A stretch of DNA of 44,575 bases, taken from assembly GCA_903825255.1 (NCBI GenBank), contig CAIJZZ010000010.1:1-44575 (forward strand), in the 5' to 3' direction. Source of the stretch: an uncultured bacterium. GTDB taxonomy: Bacteria; Patescibacteriota; Minisyncoccia; Phycocordibacterales; UBA9973. Positions 1 to 9,873 of this stretch are shown here, piece by piece. Under the pieces are notes generated by a model. The model made no database searches, was not told where the DNA came from, and saw only the letters and a list, made by a program, of their open reading frames with translations. Positions within the stretch are counted from its first letter, which is position 1, and every line of letters begins with the position of its first letter. The translations under genes were made by a program, and so were the position numbers.

Positions 1-3000
1 GACCAATTACCAGTACCACCGGTACCAGTTAGGTTACCAAGACCTGGACCATTCCAAGCGAGAGTGACTGACTTACTACCATCAGCGTTTACGGTTGTGG
101 TAGCCGTCATATTAATACTCGAAGTGTTACCGTTTGCAGAAGTATTATTATTCCCGTTATTACTATTATTACCATTATTTCCATTAGTATTATTATTTCC
201 AGTATTATTATTGTTTGTATTTTTCGGATTTTGACATAATATTACTGGGGTTATTCCTGTTGCCATTCTTCTTACATATAATGCATCAGTGCTATTCATA
301 CCACCATCAAAGTTAATATCACCCATAACTTTTGGAATTTGTTTTAGGAGAACAAACCCTTGCTCTATCTCTAAGGCGATATTTTCATCAAGTTTTACAC
401 AAGCTACCCCATCAATATCTCCTGGAATTCCTGGCAGAGCAAGAGTTGAATTTTTAAATGTATTAGTACAATCAATACCAGTTTTATTGTAAGCATCATT
501 GACTAAACTAATATAGTCACGATAAGTTGCAGTTGTCGGAATCTTATATTTATTGAGAGCTAAGTCGCTGTAGGTTTTATAAATATTATTTTTTGTTTTC
601 TGGAATTTTATAGAAGAATACATTGCGAGTTGTTTTTCACAAGAGAGGCTTTCATCTACAGGTGGTTTTGGATTTATACATAGGGTTGTTGGGTATACTC
701 CTGAACCCATTAGCATTACTTGTTGAGAATCGGTGTATTTAATCGCTCCGTCAAGATCTATATCTCCTATAACTTCTGGAATTTTTCTACTATTAACTGG
801 GAGACTGGCAGCAAGTGCTATTTCTTCAGCCACACTTGGGGTAAGCTTGATACAAGCCACTCCATCAACGTCTCCAGGAATTCCTGGTAGAGCTAAAGAA
901 GTTTTAAAGTAATCAGTACAATCTATACCAGTTTTATTATAAGCATCGTTAACTAAATTAATATAATCGTGGTAAATCACTGTCGTTGGAATATTATATT
1001 TATTGAGAGCTAAGTCACTATAAGTTTTATATTTTATATCTTTAGTATTCTGAAATTTTATTAAAGAATACATAGCGAGCTGTTTTTCACAAGATAGATT
1101 TTCACTTGGTGAGTCTTTATTTACTACTACTGTTGCAGAGCGCTCGATTGTCGAACCATCAGTCCCCTGACAAGAAAGAATATAAGTAGTATCTTTTGTT
1201 AAACCAACAGTGTCGAAAATACCAGTGATTCCCTTAGGACCTACCCAAGGAATTGAAGGTGTGGTAAGAGGGTTTAAAGAAAGAAGAGTATTTCCTAAAC
1301 CTAGAGAATTATTTGGAACAAGAGGGGGTTTATTAAGAAGGTTGCTTGTATCAACTTGTGCTTGACCACCAATAGTGAGACCAGAAGTGCCAGTACCAAG
1401 TCCTGCAATGATTCCACCAATTGTATTTATACCGGTTGCTCCGATAACATCAGGAGTGCCAGTAGTTTGAGGAGCAGTATTTGATCCAAGAGGATTAGTA
1501 TTAGTTTGGGCTCCGCCACCAAGACTTGGAATTACTTCGCATTTTTCTTCCCAAGAACGTAAACATTTATTTTTTACTTCGCACCAAGAATATCCTGCAG
1601 AACCGACGCATCCATGAGCATCTTTGTCATTTCCGACTAAAGGAGGGGTAAGAATAGGAACATCGTAGCCATTTGATCCACCGATTCCAGTACAACTATT
1701 TAGGTTTGTGCCAGACCAGCTGAGTCTTGAAGAGTAGCCTGAAGTGATGAAGCTCGGAACAGCCGTGAGCTCAAGAGTAGGAACAGGAGCTGGAATTGTA
1801 ACTAAGACTGAACTCGTAATAATCGCTCCGTTATTTCCTGTACAAGAAATAGTGAAGGTTGTATCTCTAGTGATTGGGTTAGAAGTAAAGTCGCCTGAAG
1901 CATTAACTGGAAAGAATGTTTTATAAAAAGTTGCACCAGTAAGATTAGAACTAAAACCTCCAGAATTATTTCCAAGTTGACCGGCTGAAGGTGTGGTAGT
2001 AGTGCTATTTGGAGAATCATCATTCAAGGTACAGATTTTTGTTTTATCAAGATTGGTAGCTGTCCAATGTAAGATAGAAGTTTTTCCTAATGTATCTACA
2101 TGACTTGGATTTGCGATCAAGCTAATCAATGAAAACAGATTAGCCGGTTTTGTAGGGTCTGGATTACAATCCGGATAAGTTCCTCCAAAAGTACAAACGA
2201 TTGGCTCAGGCGCAGGAGTTCTAAAAGATACAACATCACCATAAGCTGTAGTGCTTGCTTTTAGGACGGCTCTATATTCGTAAAGAGTGCTTGCCTCGAG
2301 ACCTTTTAATAAAAATGAAATTGATTTATTTGTGCCAGCACTATGATTTTCTACACTAACTTTTATCCAACTATTTACTAATGGAGTTCCAGAGTTAATT
2401 AAAGCATCTGTCCAACTACTTGCACTAGCCGGGGAACTCGAGGCCTTTCGATATTCAAACCAAGTGCTAGAAGCGGGAGTAGAATTATATGAACCGTTTA
2501 TATACGCAGAAGTCGAATTTGCTACAAGTGGAGAAGTTGTGTCCACTGAAAAAACTGAATTGTTTTGATCGGGATTGTTAGGGTTTGGAGTGGGAAGAGT
2601 GCGGAAGCTTTTTACTTCACCACCTTCCACTGAAAATTTATTATTTGCAGATTCTGAAGCTATGGCACAATAATAGTAAGTTGTTTGGGGTGTTAGTCCA
2701 TAAACATTTTGTTTGAAAATTTTACCAGTCACTGCTGTGCTAGTATTTCCTGAGCTAGAACCAACGCCACCAATTTTAGGAATATTTAGGCTACCATCGA
2801 CAGCTACCGTCATTTGACTATCTGGAGGCATTAGGGTTTTATCTAGGGAATCGCTTACCTGAACATTAGTGCCAAAATTATCAGCTTTTATGTTTTGGCC
2901 ATCAGTCGCAGGGTTGCTATCTATTTGAATATCATTAGTACCGGCCATATTCGAACCGTAAATATCATTACAGAAAACTGGTGAAGGAGCGGTTAAAGTA

Positions 3001-5564
3001 TATCGGAAATAAGCCATTAAGTTTTTCCCTTTTGGATCCGCTGAACCAATTAATAATGTACTCGTATCTGTCGTTCGGGCAGAGTTAATAGTATGTACGT
3101 TATGGCCTGGCACGTATGCTCCAGGCAAAGTAGGCAGAGTAGTAAAAGATAATGTTTGTCCTACAGCGGCATCTTTTTTAGACTGGCTCCAAGATGGATT
3201 AGTTAAATAAGCATAATAATAATAAGTAGTGCCGGGCTGTAGTCCAAGTAGATTGACCGAAAAAGTCGCAGCATTATTTATATTTTGAGGTTCTGTGGTT
3301 TTGGGTGGATTTGAAACATTAAAAAAATCACTACTAGATGAATATACTATATAGCCAACAGTGCCAGTTTCGAATACTACAGCAGAATCAACATTACCAC
3401 CGACTTGTCCCCAGTTATTTCCTTGATTGGTGGCTCGTGTTGTTATGACAATTGGTAGAGTTGCAAAACCTGAAATTGGGCCATATTCTTCTATAAAATT
3501 AGAAGTTGAATCAGCTTTATATCTTATATATGGTTGAAAACAATAAATTTTATTAGAATCTAACCCTTGTAAGGCTGCTTTGTATGGTTCTTGATTAATT
3601 ATTGTGTTAGTTGAAACCAGTGGAGTATTTGAAACATATACATCATGTGTTGATAAAACAGCACTCCTTAAACTAAAATCACAAGTTGTTCCTCCTTTAT
3701 TGGATTGCCATCCACTATACGTGGTTGGACTTGTTGCATCAGTTGCTATTACCGGCATATAACGAAAATGTCTTTCAATAATTTCAGCTCCTTTGTAATC
3801 ATTGTAACCTGTCACAGTAGCGGTGGCACTCGTTAAATTTTCAACAGCACCAACTGCGACATTGTGGTTATAGCCAATATTAAAATATTTTAAAACACCT
3901 CTTTCTGTTCCAAAGCCTGTACAGTAAGCATATTTAGTACCGGCTTGAAGACCAGAAAGATTTACAGAAAAAGGTGCATTAATTACACTAAAAGTATTTG
4001 GGTCAGAACCAGCGGGTAGAATAGTAGATCCATGGATTGAAGTAATATAAATACTATTAATACCTGGAGATTGACATGCTTGTTCATTCACATAATTTGC
4101 CAAACCGTAGTTAAAATAAAAACCTCTATTTACTAAATCAAATTCCCCACTCGGAATAGTTGCCGAACCATTCAAAGTTGCAGAATCATATGTAACATTT
4201 GTCGCGTCTAAAGTTTGTACAGCATGACCTGAGGTGGTGGTGAAAGACATTACTGCACCGGACTCGTTTGGATTAAGATCATTTGTTTTAAAATAAGAAC
4301 AATAATAATAAGTTTTACCAGTTGTAAGACTTGGAAGAGACAAAGAAAAACTTTTAGCGCCTGAATATTCTGCAGCTGTCGAGGAGATTAAGGGAATTTC
4401 AACGAGCATTTTATTTGCAAAAGTGTTGTTTGTAATAGTTGAGCAGGTTGTTATTGGACTACCTGTATTAGCAATGTAATTAAAATACAATGTTCCAGTA
4501 TTTAGTATTCCAGTTGGATTACCAGATGCATCAAAGTGTCCTGTAGTAAGAAAAGTCCCTTTATTAAAAGTAATTGTTCCATTTAAAGTAGCTCCAGTGT
4601 TTGAAATGGCTGTCGCTTGGTTTGTTTGTAGAGCGTGTCCAAAAACAGTGGTGAAACTTTTCGGTGTGCCACTTAGATTTTCAGTTCCTCCCCCTACTGG
4701 AAATAAATTATATGGATTACCTAAAAAGGCACAATAATAATAAGTCGTACCTTTCCCAAGGCTTGTGTTGTTTGCATTTAAAGCTAGGCTCGGAGTGTTA
4801 ACAGAAAAAGTTGTCGGATTTGGACCAAGCGGTAAAGGAATAGTTGCAACTAAAAAAGGATCAGAACTTGTAAAATTACTGCAACTTGTTTTAGGTGTTT
4901 GTGAATATTTAAAAAATAGTTGGGTAGTAGAGCCATCATTAAAAGTGCCAGAAGTCGTAGTACTGTTTTTAACTTCAGTACTTTTTATATCAATTGTGCC
5001 GTTAAGTGTGGCAGAATTATTCGTAATATTTGTCGCATCTGTTGTTTGGATATCATGCCCGACCGTTGTGGTGAATTTTTTTAGGACACCAACCTCAGTA
5101 AATGAATATTGAGATGAGCCAAAACCAGCACAATATGCATATTCAGTACCCGGAATAAGATTTGGCAACGTTACCGAAAAAGTACCATTTGTAACTCCAT
5201 AAGTAGTTGGGTTGGCACCAGGAGGTAAAGGGACGGTTCCCTTAATAGAATTTATTGAACCAAAGGTGGGATTTTGGCAAGCACTTTCATTTAAATATTT
5301 TGCAATTCCATAATTGAAAAATAAACTACCGTTTACAGAATAGTATTCACCACCTGTAATATTCACTGTTCCATTTAGAACAGCGGAAGTATTATCAATA
5401 CTTGTGGCATCTATAGTTTGGAGATTGTGGGTAGCAGCTTGAGTCAGATAAGGCGTGATCAGGGAAGCAACAAGAGCTAAAAATATTCCTGCACGAAAAA
5501 ATAAATTTTTGAAATTTATTTTTGTAAAATTTTGACCGACAGCTTTTAATATTTGTGTATGCAT
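1..5564 (-). CDS. Giant secreted Fn3-like / dockerin-like surface protein, C-terminus cut by window edge
   Basis: One open frame runs from the ATG at 5564 to base 1 without a stop (over 1850 codons), so the C-terminus is missing. Residues about 24-45 form a signal peptide (FLALVASLITPYLTQAATH). About eight Fn3-like repeats follow to about residue 1105. Each has the pattern DATN..SATLNG ... FNYG ... YYYCA ... FTT, and most carry one Cys in the middle and one in the YxYC strand, so a disulfide per repeat is likely. Next come two Ig-like units (LSW..TNL..C ... TYxLSC), the second interrupted by a small Cys motif (GCVGSAGYSWCEVKNKC). Then two tandem copies of a dockerin-like module contain DxDxDG loops (GDIDLDGAIKYTD, GDINFDGGMNSTD), followed by an Asn/Gly linker near 120-230. 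It is probably a cell-surface adhesion or scaffold protein; the ligand is unknown. A 5-6 bp hairpin (GGGAATAAATTCCC) lies just upstream. Confidence 0.85.
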   Translation of the reverse strand, partial: MHTQILKAVGQNFTKINFKNLFFRAGIFLALVASLITPYLTQAATHNLQTIDATSIDNTSAVLNGTVNITGGEYYSVNGSLFFNYGIAKYLNESACQNPTFGSINSIKGTVPLPPGANPTTYGVTNGTFSVTLPNLIPGTEYAYCAGFGSSQYSFTEVGVLKKFTTTVGHDIQTTDATNITNNSATLNGTIDIKSTEVKNSTTTSGTFNDGSTTQLFFKYSQTPKTSCSNFTSSDPFLVATIPLPLGPNPTTFSVNTPSLALNANNTSLGKGTTYYYCAFLGNPYNLFPVGGGTENLSGTPKSFTTVFGHALQTNQATAISNTGATLNGTITFNKGTFLTTGHFDASGNPTGILNTGTLYFNYIANTGSPITTCSTITNNTFANKMLVEIPLISSTAAEYSGAKSFSLSLPSLTTGKTYYYCSYFKTNDLNPNESGAVMSFTTTSGHAVQTLDATNVTYDSATLNGSATIPSGEFDLVNRGFYFNYGLANYVNEQACQSPGINSIYITSIHGSTILPAGSDPNTFSVINAPFSVNLSGLQAGTKYAYCTGFGTERGVLKYFNIGYNHNVAVGAVENLTSATATVTGYNDYKGAEIIERHFRYMPVIATDATSPTTYSGWQSNKGGTTCDFSLRSAVLSTHDVYVSNTPLVSTNTIINQEPYKAALQGLDSNKIYCFQPYIRYKADSTSNFIEEYGPISGFATLPIVITTRATNQGNNWGQVGGNVDSAVVFETGTVGYIVYSSSSDFFNVSNPPKTTEPQNINNAATFSVNLLGLQPGTTYYYYAYLTNPSWSQSKKDAAVGQTLSFTTLPTLPGAYVPGHNVHTINSARTTDTSTLLIGSADPKGKNLMAYFRYTLTAPSPVFCNDIYGSNMAGTNDIQIDSNPATDGQNIKADNFGTNVQVSDSLDKTLMPPDSQMTVAVDGSLNIPKIGGVGSSSGNTSTAVTGKIFKQNVYGLTPQTTYYYCAIASESANNKFSVEGGEVKSFRTLPTPNPNNPDQNNSVFSVDTTSPLVANSTSAYINGSYNSTPASSTWFEYRKASSSPASASSWTDALINSGTPLVNSWIKVSVENHSAGTNKSISFLLKGLEASTLYEYRAVLKASTTAYGDVVSFRTPAPEPIVCTFGGTYPDCNPDPTKPANLFSLISLIANPSHVDTLGKTSILHWTATNLDKTKICTLNDDSPNSTTTTPSAGQLGNNSGGFSSNLTGATFYKTFFPVNASGDFTSNPITRDTTFTISCTGNNGAIITSSVLVTIPAPVPTLELTAVPSFITSGYSSRLSWSGTNLNSCTGIGGSNGYDVPILTPPLVGNDKDAHGCVGSAGYSWCEVKNKCLRSWEEKCEVIPSLGGGAQTNTNPLGSNTAPQTTGTPDVIGATGINTIGGIIAGLGTGTSGLTIGGQAQVDTSNLLNKPPLVPNNSLGLGNTLLSLNPLTTPSIPWVGPKGITGIFDTVGLTKDTTYILSCQGTDGSTIERSATVVVNKDSPSENLSCEKQLAMYSLIKFQNTKDIKYKTYSDLALNKYNIPTTVIYHDYINLVNDAYNKTGIDCTDYFKTSLALPGIPGDVDGVACIKLTPSVAEEIALAASLPVNSRKIPEVIGDIDLDGAIKYTDSQQVMLMGSGVYPTTLCINPKPPVDESLSCEKQLAMYSSIKFQKTKNNIYKTYSDLALNKYKIPTTATYRDYISLVNDAYNKTGIDCTNTFKNSTLALPGIPGDIDGVACVKLDENIALEIEQGFVLLKQIPKVMGDINFDGGMNSTDALYVRRMATGITPVILCQNPKNTNNNNTGNNNTNGNNGNNSNNGNNNTSANGNTSSINMTATTTVNADGSKSVTLAWNGPGLGNLTGTGGTGNW

Positions 5565-5734
5565 AATTTTATATTCGTACGGGAATAAATTCCCAGCACT
5601 TATTTATAATTTATAATAATTTTTAACTAATAATAATTTTATAATCTAACTGCAATCCAATTTCTTGGCTTAATTTTAATTCTTATTTCTTTAATCCGTA
5701 ATTTCTCATTCGTAATTTTGTAACTTTTGCAAGC

Positions 5735-8700
5735 TTAATAAATCCCTATAGTTTTTTCAAAATTTCTTAAATTAAATCCCCAAGTATTTTCGCTTGGCGA
5801 AGATGCAGACGGTATAGGAGTAATGTCCCCTTGCCCATGGTCATAATTATCTAAAGCAAATAAATCATGAATTTGTAGATGGTCACATATAATATTATTT
5901 TTATCGTCCATAACTTTAGCTCCTAGATAACATTCTGAAACAGGAAATTCGTTTCCAGTACCCCAAGCTTTTCCTGCATCAAATACCATGAAGCTACTCA
6001 GAAAACCCATATAACCAACACCGTAATTAACATTTTTATAAATACGATTTATATAACCACTATTAAATGGATCTGGAATAACACCTCCTGCACCTATTGT
6101 CCTATAGTCATAAAAAATCGGGGCAGGATAAGTTGGACTTTGTTGATTATAAAGTTTTTCTGGCATATTTTGGCGATTTAATTCTAGATCCTTTTCACAA
6201 CCCAGTGGTCCTTTTAATAAATCATTATATATATAATTTTTTTCATCAATAATTTGTTTTGATAAACTATCAGCTGCAGCAATGTCATCTCCTGAAGCTA
6301 GGTTGGCAGAAAGTCTACCAAAAGCATTGATATATGTTTTTAATTCTTCATTGTAAGCAGTTTGGTCTACCTGAGCTGAGGCGAGGCGTCCATTTAAGGC
6401 ATCCACTTCGTCTTTAATTCTGTTCATTTGAGTTATGACTCCAGTCACTGAAGCAATGGTAGCTTTATTGTCTTTTATCATTTGGCTGTAGCCAATGACT
6501 TTATCATATTCATTGGCTGCTTCTACATATACTGATGGCTTGAAATCATTTTTATATATACGATTAACAAGATCAATATATCTGTTTAGAATAGAATCTA
6601 AATCTCCAAAAAGTATACTTTTATCAGTAATAGCTGGTGTTCCACCAGTGTCTGAACTTATACCAGTAAATATTTTAAGTGCATTATTAAGAGAATTTTT
6701 AATTGCGTCCTCTTGATTGGCTCCATTTAATATAGAAGAGATTGAGCTTACTATAGAAAGCCCAGCCGAGATAAATGGACCAGCAACAGGTATCATAGAA
6801 GTATAAGGAGCAAAAGCAAAAAAGGTATTTAAAGCTGGGCTACCTAAGAAACCCATTCTAGGTTTTTGAGCAGAGATACCTTCATTACTTAGGTTGCCTA
6901 ATTGTGTGGCGGCATCACTATCCCAACCCGGATGTGGACCTGGGATACAATAATCAAGCTGGAAAATAGTTGGGATTAAGCCATAAGAATTTGAAGTAGC
7001 AGCTCCACTTACAGGATCTCGATTGTAATCTTGTTTATAGTCTTTACCATCGATTGTGGAGAAAAGTTCTCTGTTTTGATTTTCTAGTTTTGTGATATAT
7101 GTTTTTTGAACATCGACTAAAGCTTGAGTTAAGTCAGTGCGAATATTAAAATCAGGATTTTGTTGAAGCCAAGTACTGGCTAGGATTTGGCCACCATCAA
7201 AGTCACCTGCGACTGAACCTACTGCTGAAACCTCTGTTGTATAAAATTGACCAGCTGATCCATTTAGATCACCCAGTGAAGCAAAACCTTTTTGCATAAC
7301 TGTATTAAATTGTCCAAGGACAGCATCAGTAATAGAAGCTAGTGCATCATTTAGGTCTTGTGCTTGTAATAATGAGTTCTGGGGGTAATTGGCGACATTT
7401 ATAGCGGCATTAGCTACTACCTGACCAGGAGTCACACTGACTGATCTTTTACAAAGTCTATATTGGTATGGACCATTAGGACTAGCCGCTCTTTCTTTTA
7501 TTGCTTTATTATTTTCTTCTTGGCTTACACCAGCTGGATCAACACATTTTTTAAAATCTAAAAAGCCACCAGATTGTAATAATTGATTTTGGACAGCTTG
7601 AGTAGCGGCTGTCGATCTTCTTTCTAGCTCATTAGCGGCCATTAAATTAAAACCAAGGGGGTTATTGGCTGGGATTTGAGTCATCGCGTCCCAAGCACTC
7701 CAACCACCTTTCGAAAAATCATCCTTAAAAAGGATAGCTGAGTTTTGAGGATTAGTATCTTTAATCACTTTATCTAAAGTATATCTAGCTTTATTAGTGA
7801 AAGTATTATTTAAAGAATTAGCTGTATTTTGTAAAAATTGTTTACCAAATGGATATAATGATGGATCATTTATTTCTATACCGAATTTAAGTATTTCATT
7901 ACTAGTAAGATCGGTCCAATATTTTGGATCTTGAATATAGGCAGGTTTACCTTCGAAACCACTATTGATCCATTGCACAGTAGAGAGAGTCATTTTTTGG
8001 ATCATCATTTTAGTAATAAGTCTTCCAATACTTTTCCAACAAGTGTCATTTTTTGCGGCAGAAGCTAACGTACTTGCTGTAGCTGCAGTATTTTTTTCAA
8101 TTTTTATTTCTGTTTGGTTTTGTGCTTGATTAGTGACTGGAATTCCGGTTACTTTTAACCCTGCATTTTTATTTACAGATCTTAAATCAGAACTAGGTGC
8201 ATCACTTGGATCACCTGGATATGAAGCAGTAGGTCCAGGAGTTATCCCAAAATTATTACCACCTCCACTGCCACCACTAATAACATTGTTTAAGACATCA
8301 CCACTTGAATCATAATCACTTCCAGCAAATTGAGCGTAAACTATAGGAATTCCGATAAGATTTTTTATTTTATCCCAAAAAGTATTAGATGTTTTGTTGG
8401 TGGCAAGATTGCTCTTAGTATAAATCATTGCACCATAAGGATTAGTTGGAATATTAGGAACAATATTCCCTGTGTCTACGCCAGCAGGTGGATTAAAAAT
8501 ATTAATAGAAGAGTCACCAGGGGTACCACCACCACCTGCTCCTACTTTCCTGCCAAAAAGACTTTTTATTCCTTGACTAACGTCTGCTTTACAAAGTGGT
8601 AGGTTTGCGATTGCTGGAGCAAGACCACTCATAAAACTTTTTAGTCCTATAACTGAATTACCAGTCGTTTGGAAACCACCAGTCGTGGTTGTATAACCAT

Positions 8701-8818
8701 AGCTTTGAGCATTCGCTTTAGAGAGAGTACTTAAAGAAGAGAAAGGCATCAAAATGATACCAAAAATAACAAAGGAGGAGATTAAATTCTTGATATATTT
8801 TCCTTTATTTTTTATCAT
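5735..8818 (-). CDS. Large secreted protein of unknown function (CPR type)
   Basis: This 1027-residue protein has a clear signal peptide (basic MIKNKGKYIKN, then a hydrophobic stretch ending near SKANAQS). The mature part is rich in Gly/Ser/Asn/Gln and has Cys at scattered positions. The motif TVQWINSGFEGKPAYIQDP near residues 273-292 recurs, as far as I remember, in secreted CPR proteins found beside pilus or type IV secretion-like genes, but no such machinery is in this window. A hydrophobic stretch near residues 669-698 could be membrane-associated, and residues about 720-830 look helical. It lies between the giant surface protein and a Ca-binding-repeat membrane protein, all on the minus strand, suggesting an envelope locus. 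The ATG at 8818 is preceded by several overlapping TATAAT-like hexamers. I assign no function. Confidence 0.85.
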   Translation of the reverse strand: MIKNKGKYIKNLISSFVIFGIILMPFSSLSTLSKANAQSYGYTTTTGGFQTTGNSVIGLKSFMSGLAPAIANLPLCKADVSQGIKSLFGRKVGAGGGGTPGDSSINIFNPPAGVDTGNIVPNIPTNPYGAMIYTKSNLATNKTSNTFWDKIKNLIGIPIVYAQFAGSDYDSSGDVLNNVISGGSGGGNNFGITPGPTASYPGDPSDAPSSDLRSVNKNAGLKVTGIPVTNQAQNQTEIKIEKNTAATASTLASAAKNDTCWKSIGRLITKMMIQKMTLSTVQWINSGFEGKPAYIQDPKYWTDLTSNEILKFGIEINDPSLYPFGKQFLQNTANSLNNTFTNKARYTLDKVIKDTNPQNSAILFKDDFSKGGWSAWDAMTQIPANNPLGFNLMAANELERRSTAATQAVQNQLLQSGGFLDFKKCVDPAGVSQEENNKAIKERAASPNGPYQYRLCKRSVSVTPGQVVANAAINVANYPQNSLLQAQDLNDALASITDAVLGQFNTVMQKGFASLGDLNGSAGQFYTTEVSAVGSVAGDFDGGQILASTWLQQNPDFNIRTDLTQALVDVQKTYITKLENQNRELFSTIDGKDYKQDYNRDPVSGAATSNSYGLIPTIFQLDYCIPGPHPGWDSDAATQLGNLSNEGISAQKPRMGFLGSPALNTFFAFAPYTSMIPVAGPFISAGLSIVSSISSILNGANQEDAIKNSLNNALKIFTGISSDTGGTPAITDKSILFGDLDSILNRYIDLVNRIYKNDFKPSVYVEAANEYDKVIGYSQMIKDNKATIASVTGVITQMNRIKDEVDALNGRLASAQVDQTAYNEELKTYINAFGRLSANLASGDDIAAADSLSKQIIDEKNYIYNDLLKGPLGCEKDLELNRQNMPEKLYNQQSPTYPAPIFYDYRTIGAGGVIPDPFNSGYINRIYKNVNYGVGYMGFLSSFMVFDAGKAWGTGNEFPVSECYLGAKVMDDKNNIICDHLQIHDLFALDNYDHGQGDITPIPSASSPSENTWGFNLRNFEKTIGIY

Positions 8819-8863
8819 TTTATTATATATTATTATACTTTATGATTAATTTTTAACAAAGTT

Positions 8864-9820
8864 TTATTGAGAAGTAATTTGGCCAAAAATAGTATTTTCT
8901 AAATCAGTTACGGATTGGATCAAGCCATCACTATTTTTTTTATATTGGGAAAGACCAGAAAGTCCGACTATTGGATCGGCGGTAACTTTGGTCATATTTA
9001 CTACACTTATACCGGTATTATTGGCATAGTTTGCTATCTGTAAATGAAGCAGTGCTAAACTACTCGGTACAGCTAATTGCATCATACTTTTAGCGAAACC
9101 CTCATAAGCAGTAGCGATAGATAATAATTTCTTGTCGTCTATTGGTCCATAAGTATTATTTTGTTCTAAAGAGTTTAAAGAATCTGAAGAAGAATTTGAA
9201 GAGTCATTAAGTTGACTACCTATAATAACCAATTCATCTCCTAAACCTGCTGCTTTATATTTATTAAAGAGTGTTTGAACAGCGGCATAATATTTTTTTG
9301 CTCTTGAAAAAGTATTATCAGTATCTTTTTTTACATCTTTTTCAGTATATTGGTCTAAAATTTGTTGATTGAGTATATTTTGCCCTAAAGCACTAGAAAA
9401 GTTGTTTATATTTGTACTATCTATTTGACCGGACGATTTCATAGCCGAAAAAGTAGTAAAAAAGTTCCTGGCAAATTTGTCTGTTTCAGTTAAATCAGTT
9501 TCTACTGAATCAGGGCTTATATTTAAAGCTTTTTTCTTATTAGCAATATAGGTGGCGTCAGGAATCCCATCAAAACTTTCTGGATTTTTTGGGTCTGTGC
9601 CCCAAAGTGATTCTTCCCAATCTGGAATTCCATCATTGTCTGAATCTGTTTGCACGAGACCTGCAACGGTTTGATGGTCTATTTGAAGAGCAGAAACATT
9701 TTTAGATTTATATTCTTCTCTTTTAGAAAATAAATAAAAAATTAAAAAAATAATAACTATCAAAAGAAGTCCACCACCTATAATAAACATAAATTTTTTA
9801 CTTGGTAGAAATTTTTTCAT
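8864..9820 (-). CDS. Membrane-anchored protein with thrombospondin type 3-like Ca-binding repeat
   Basis: The frame is open from 9862, but I prefer the ATG at 9820 (MKKFLPSKKF). The longer start would overlap a TATAAT at 9831-9836, and the shorter one gives a normal basic N-terminus before a single membrane segment (about residues 10-31, FIIGGGLLLIVIIFLIFYLF). After the membrane segment comes TDSDNDGIPDWEESLWGTDP, the DxDxDG(x)PD loop of thrombospondin type 3 / EF-hand-like repeats, near residue 57. The rest is helical, with no recognisable catalytic motif. It is predicted to face outward from the cytoplasmic membrane. Neighbours are the 1027-residue secreted protein (45 bases downstream) and ksgA (upstream, convergent in function only by position). 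Confidence 0.8.
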   Translation of the reverse strand: MKKFLPSKKFMFIIGGGLLLIVIIFLIFYLFSKREEYKSKNVSALQIDHQTVAGLVQTDSDNDGIPDWEESLWGTDPKNPESFDGIPDATYIANKKKALNISPDSVETDLTETDKFARNFFTTFSAMKSSGQIDSTNINNFSSALGQNILNQQILDQYTEKDVKKDTDNTFSRAKKYYAAVQTLFNKYKAAGLGDELVIIGSQLNDSSNSSSDSLNSLEQNNTYGPIDDKKLLSIATAYEGFAKSMMQLAVPSSLALLHLQIANYANNTGISVVNMTKVTADPIVGLSGLSQYKKNSDGLIQSVTDLENTIFGQITSQ

Positions 9821-9830
9821 TCGTTCTTTT

Positions 9831-9836
9831 ATTATA
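9831..9836 (-). promoter_or_regulatory. -10 hexamer for the TSP3-repeat protein
   Basis: TATAAT reads on the minus strand with 10 nt between it and the ATG at 9820. No convincing -35 is visible 16-18 bp upstream. The predicted transcript leader would be only a few nucleotides. Confidence 0.5.
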
Positions 9837-9873
9837 TCACGCTTAAAAATAATTAAAAGCAATTATATGTCTT

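Noticed and set aside
289-5112. Short plus-strand frames inside the giant surface protein
   Set aside because: The minus-strand frame is continuous from 5564 to 1 with a signal peptide and repeats. The plus-strand frames are shadows with no start signals.
5581-5594. GGGAATAAATTCCC hairpin as a terminator or operator
   Set aside because: A 14-bp palindrome in the 5' leader of the surface-protein gene. It is too short and isolated to assign a function.
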